Of a stretch of 6,496 bases of DNA, positions 6,291 to 6,496 are shown piece after piece; position 1 is the stretch's first letter; every line of letters begins with the position of its first letter. The notes beneath the pieces were generated by a model. That model made no database searches. It had not been told where the DNA came from and saw only the letters and a program-made list of their open reading frames with translations. A program made the position numbers and the translations under genes. The stretch comes from Comamonadaceae bacterium. Its GTDB lineage: Bacteria; Pseudomonadota; Gammaproteobacteria; Burkholderiales; Burkholderiaceae_C. The stretch is taken from NCBI GenBank assembly GCA_947458345.1, contig CANHBU010000113.1, positions 1 to 6,496 on the forward strand, read 5' to 3'.

Positions 6291-6496
6291 GAACGCTCCA
6301 GCTGCCTGAGCTGCTCGAGGGTGTTGGCGTTGAAAAAGGCGCGCGGATCGTCGTGTGGGCGATCGAAGACCACTCGGGCGGCACCTTCGCTGGCTGTCCA
6401 GGCATCGATCTTTCGGCCGCCACCAGCAAGAAAGGCCTGAAGACTTTCGCGCAGCGTGGTCTTGATGAGGCAAAACACCGGCTGATTGCGCACCTG
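6287..6496 (-). CDS. mobA: Molybdenum cofactor guanylyltransferase MobA, C-terminal part only (5' end off window)
   Basis: MobA joins GMP from GTP to molybdenum cofactor, giving the bis-MGD form used by DMSO-reductase-family enzymes. Only the last 69 residues are visible. They match the C-terminal part of the MobA fold: QPVFCLI, then the helix LRESLQAFLAGGGRKIDAW, an acidic loop, and the closing motif FFNANTLEQL, equivalent to the F-x-N-x-NTPEEL end of MobA proteins. The GTP-binding N-terminal motif lies beyond the right edge. Its TGA (complement of 6287-6289) overlaps the moeA start by four bases, so the two form one operon. A frame-compatible GTG at 6493 is internal, not a start. Identification rests on the C-terminal motif and the neighbour. 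Confidence 0.86.
   Translation of the reverse strand, partial: QVRNQPVFCLIKTTLRESLQAFLAGGGRKIDAWTASEGAARVVFDRPHDDPRAFFNANTLEQLRQLERS
6296..6299 (-). promoter_or_regulatory. Ribosome binding site of moeA, inside the mobA 3' end
   Basis: GGAG on the minus strand lies five bases upstream of the moeA ATG and within the final mobA codons. The spacing is slightly short but usable. Together with the ATGA stop/start overlap it fixes the moeA start and points to coupled translation. Confidence 0.55.

Noticed and set aside
6291..6473. Upstream extension of moeA by 61 codons
   Set aside because: The extension is Arg/Ser-rich with no MoeA similarity and overlaps mobA in another frame. The ATG at 6288-6290 has an RBS and begins at the point where homology starts.

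Overview
The window looks like chromosomal DNA from a GC-rich proteobacterium. The codon use and the style of the RND adaptor/permease pair suggest a betaproteobacterium, probably Burkholderiales; this is inference from sequence style, not from a marker gene. There are five protein-coding genes, two of them cut by the window edges. I see no RNA gene, insertion sequence, CRISPR array or attachment site. Coding density is very high: the gaps are about 45, 27 and 15 bases, and the last two genes overlap.

Left and centre, plus strand (1-4985): the 3' part of a periplasmic adaptor (membrane fusion protein) of a tripartite RND efflux pump, then the complete inner-membrane RND permease of the HAE1/AcrB type (1506-4664), then a small DUF1330-family protein (4692-4985). 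The adaptor should link the proton-driven permease to a TolC/OprM-type outer-membrane channel. No channel gene is in the window, although the adaptor carries the RxxxLxxxxxxS tip motif used to dock onto one. The adaptor is unusual in having low-complexity repeats on both sides of its folded core: a hexanucleotide Gly-Ala repeat before it and a 15-bp GGPGA repeat after it. The Gly-Ala repeat also makes a textbook G-quadruplex motif on the coding strand.

Right, minus strand (5001-6496): moeA (molybdopterin molybdenumtransferase) and, upstream of it and running off the right edge, the C-terminal end of mobA (molybdenum cofactor guanylyltransferase). They overlap by the four bases ATGA and form a molybdenum-cofactor operon that converges on the efflux operon, with only 15 bp between the two stop codons.

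Nothing here is clearly a new system. The points most worth a second look are the double repeat architecture and G-quadruplex motif of the adaptor, an apparent insertion of about 18 residues in the cytoplasmic linker between TM6 and TM7 of the permease, and the DUF1330 gene placed directly behind the pump.
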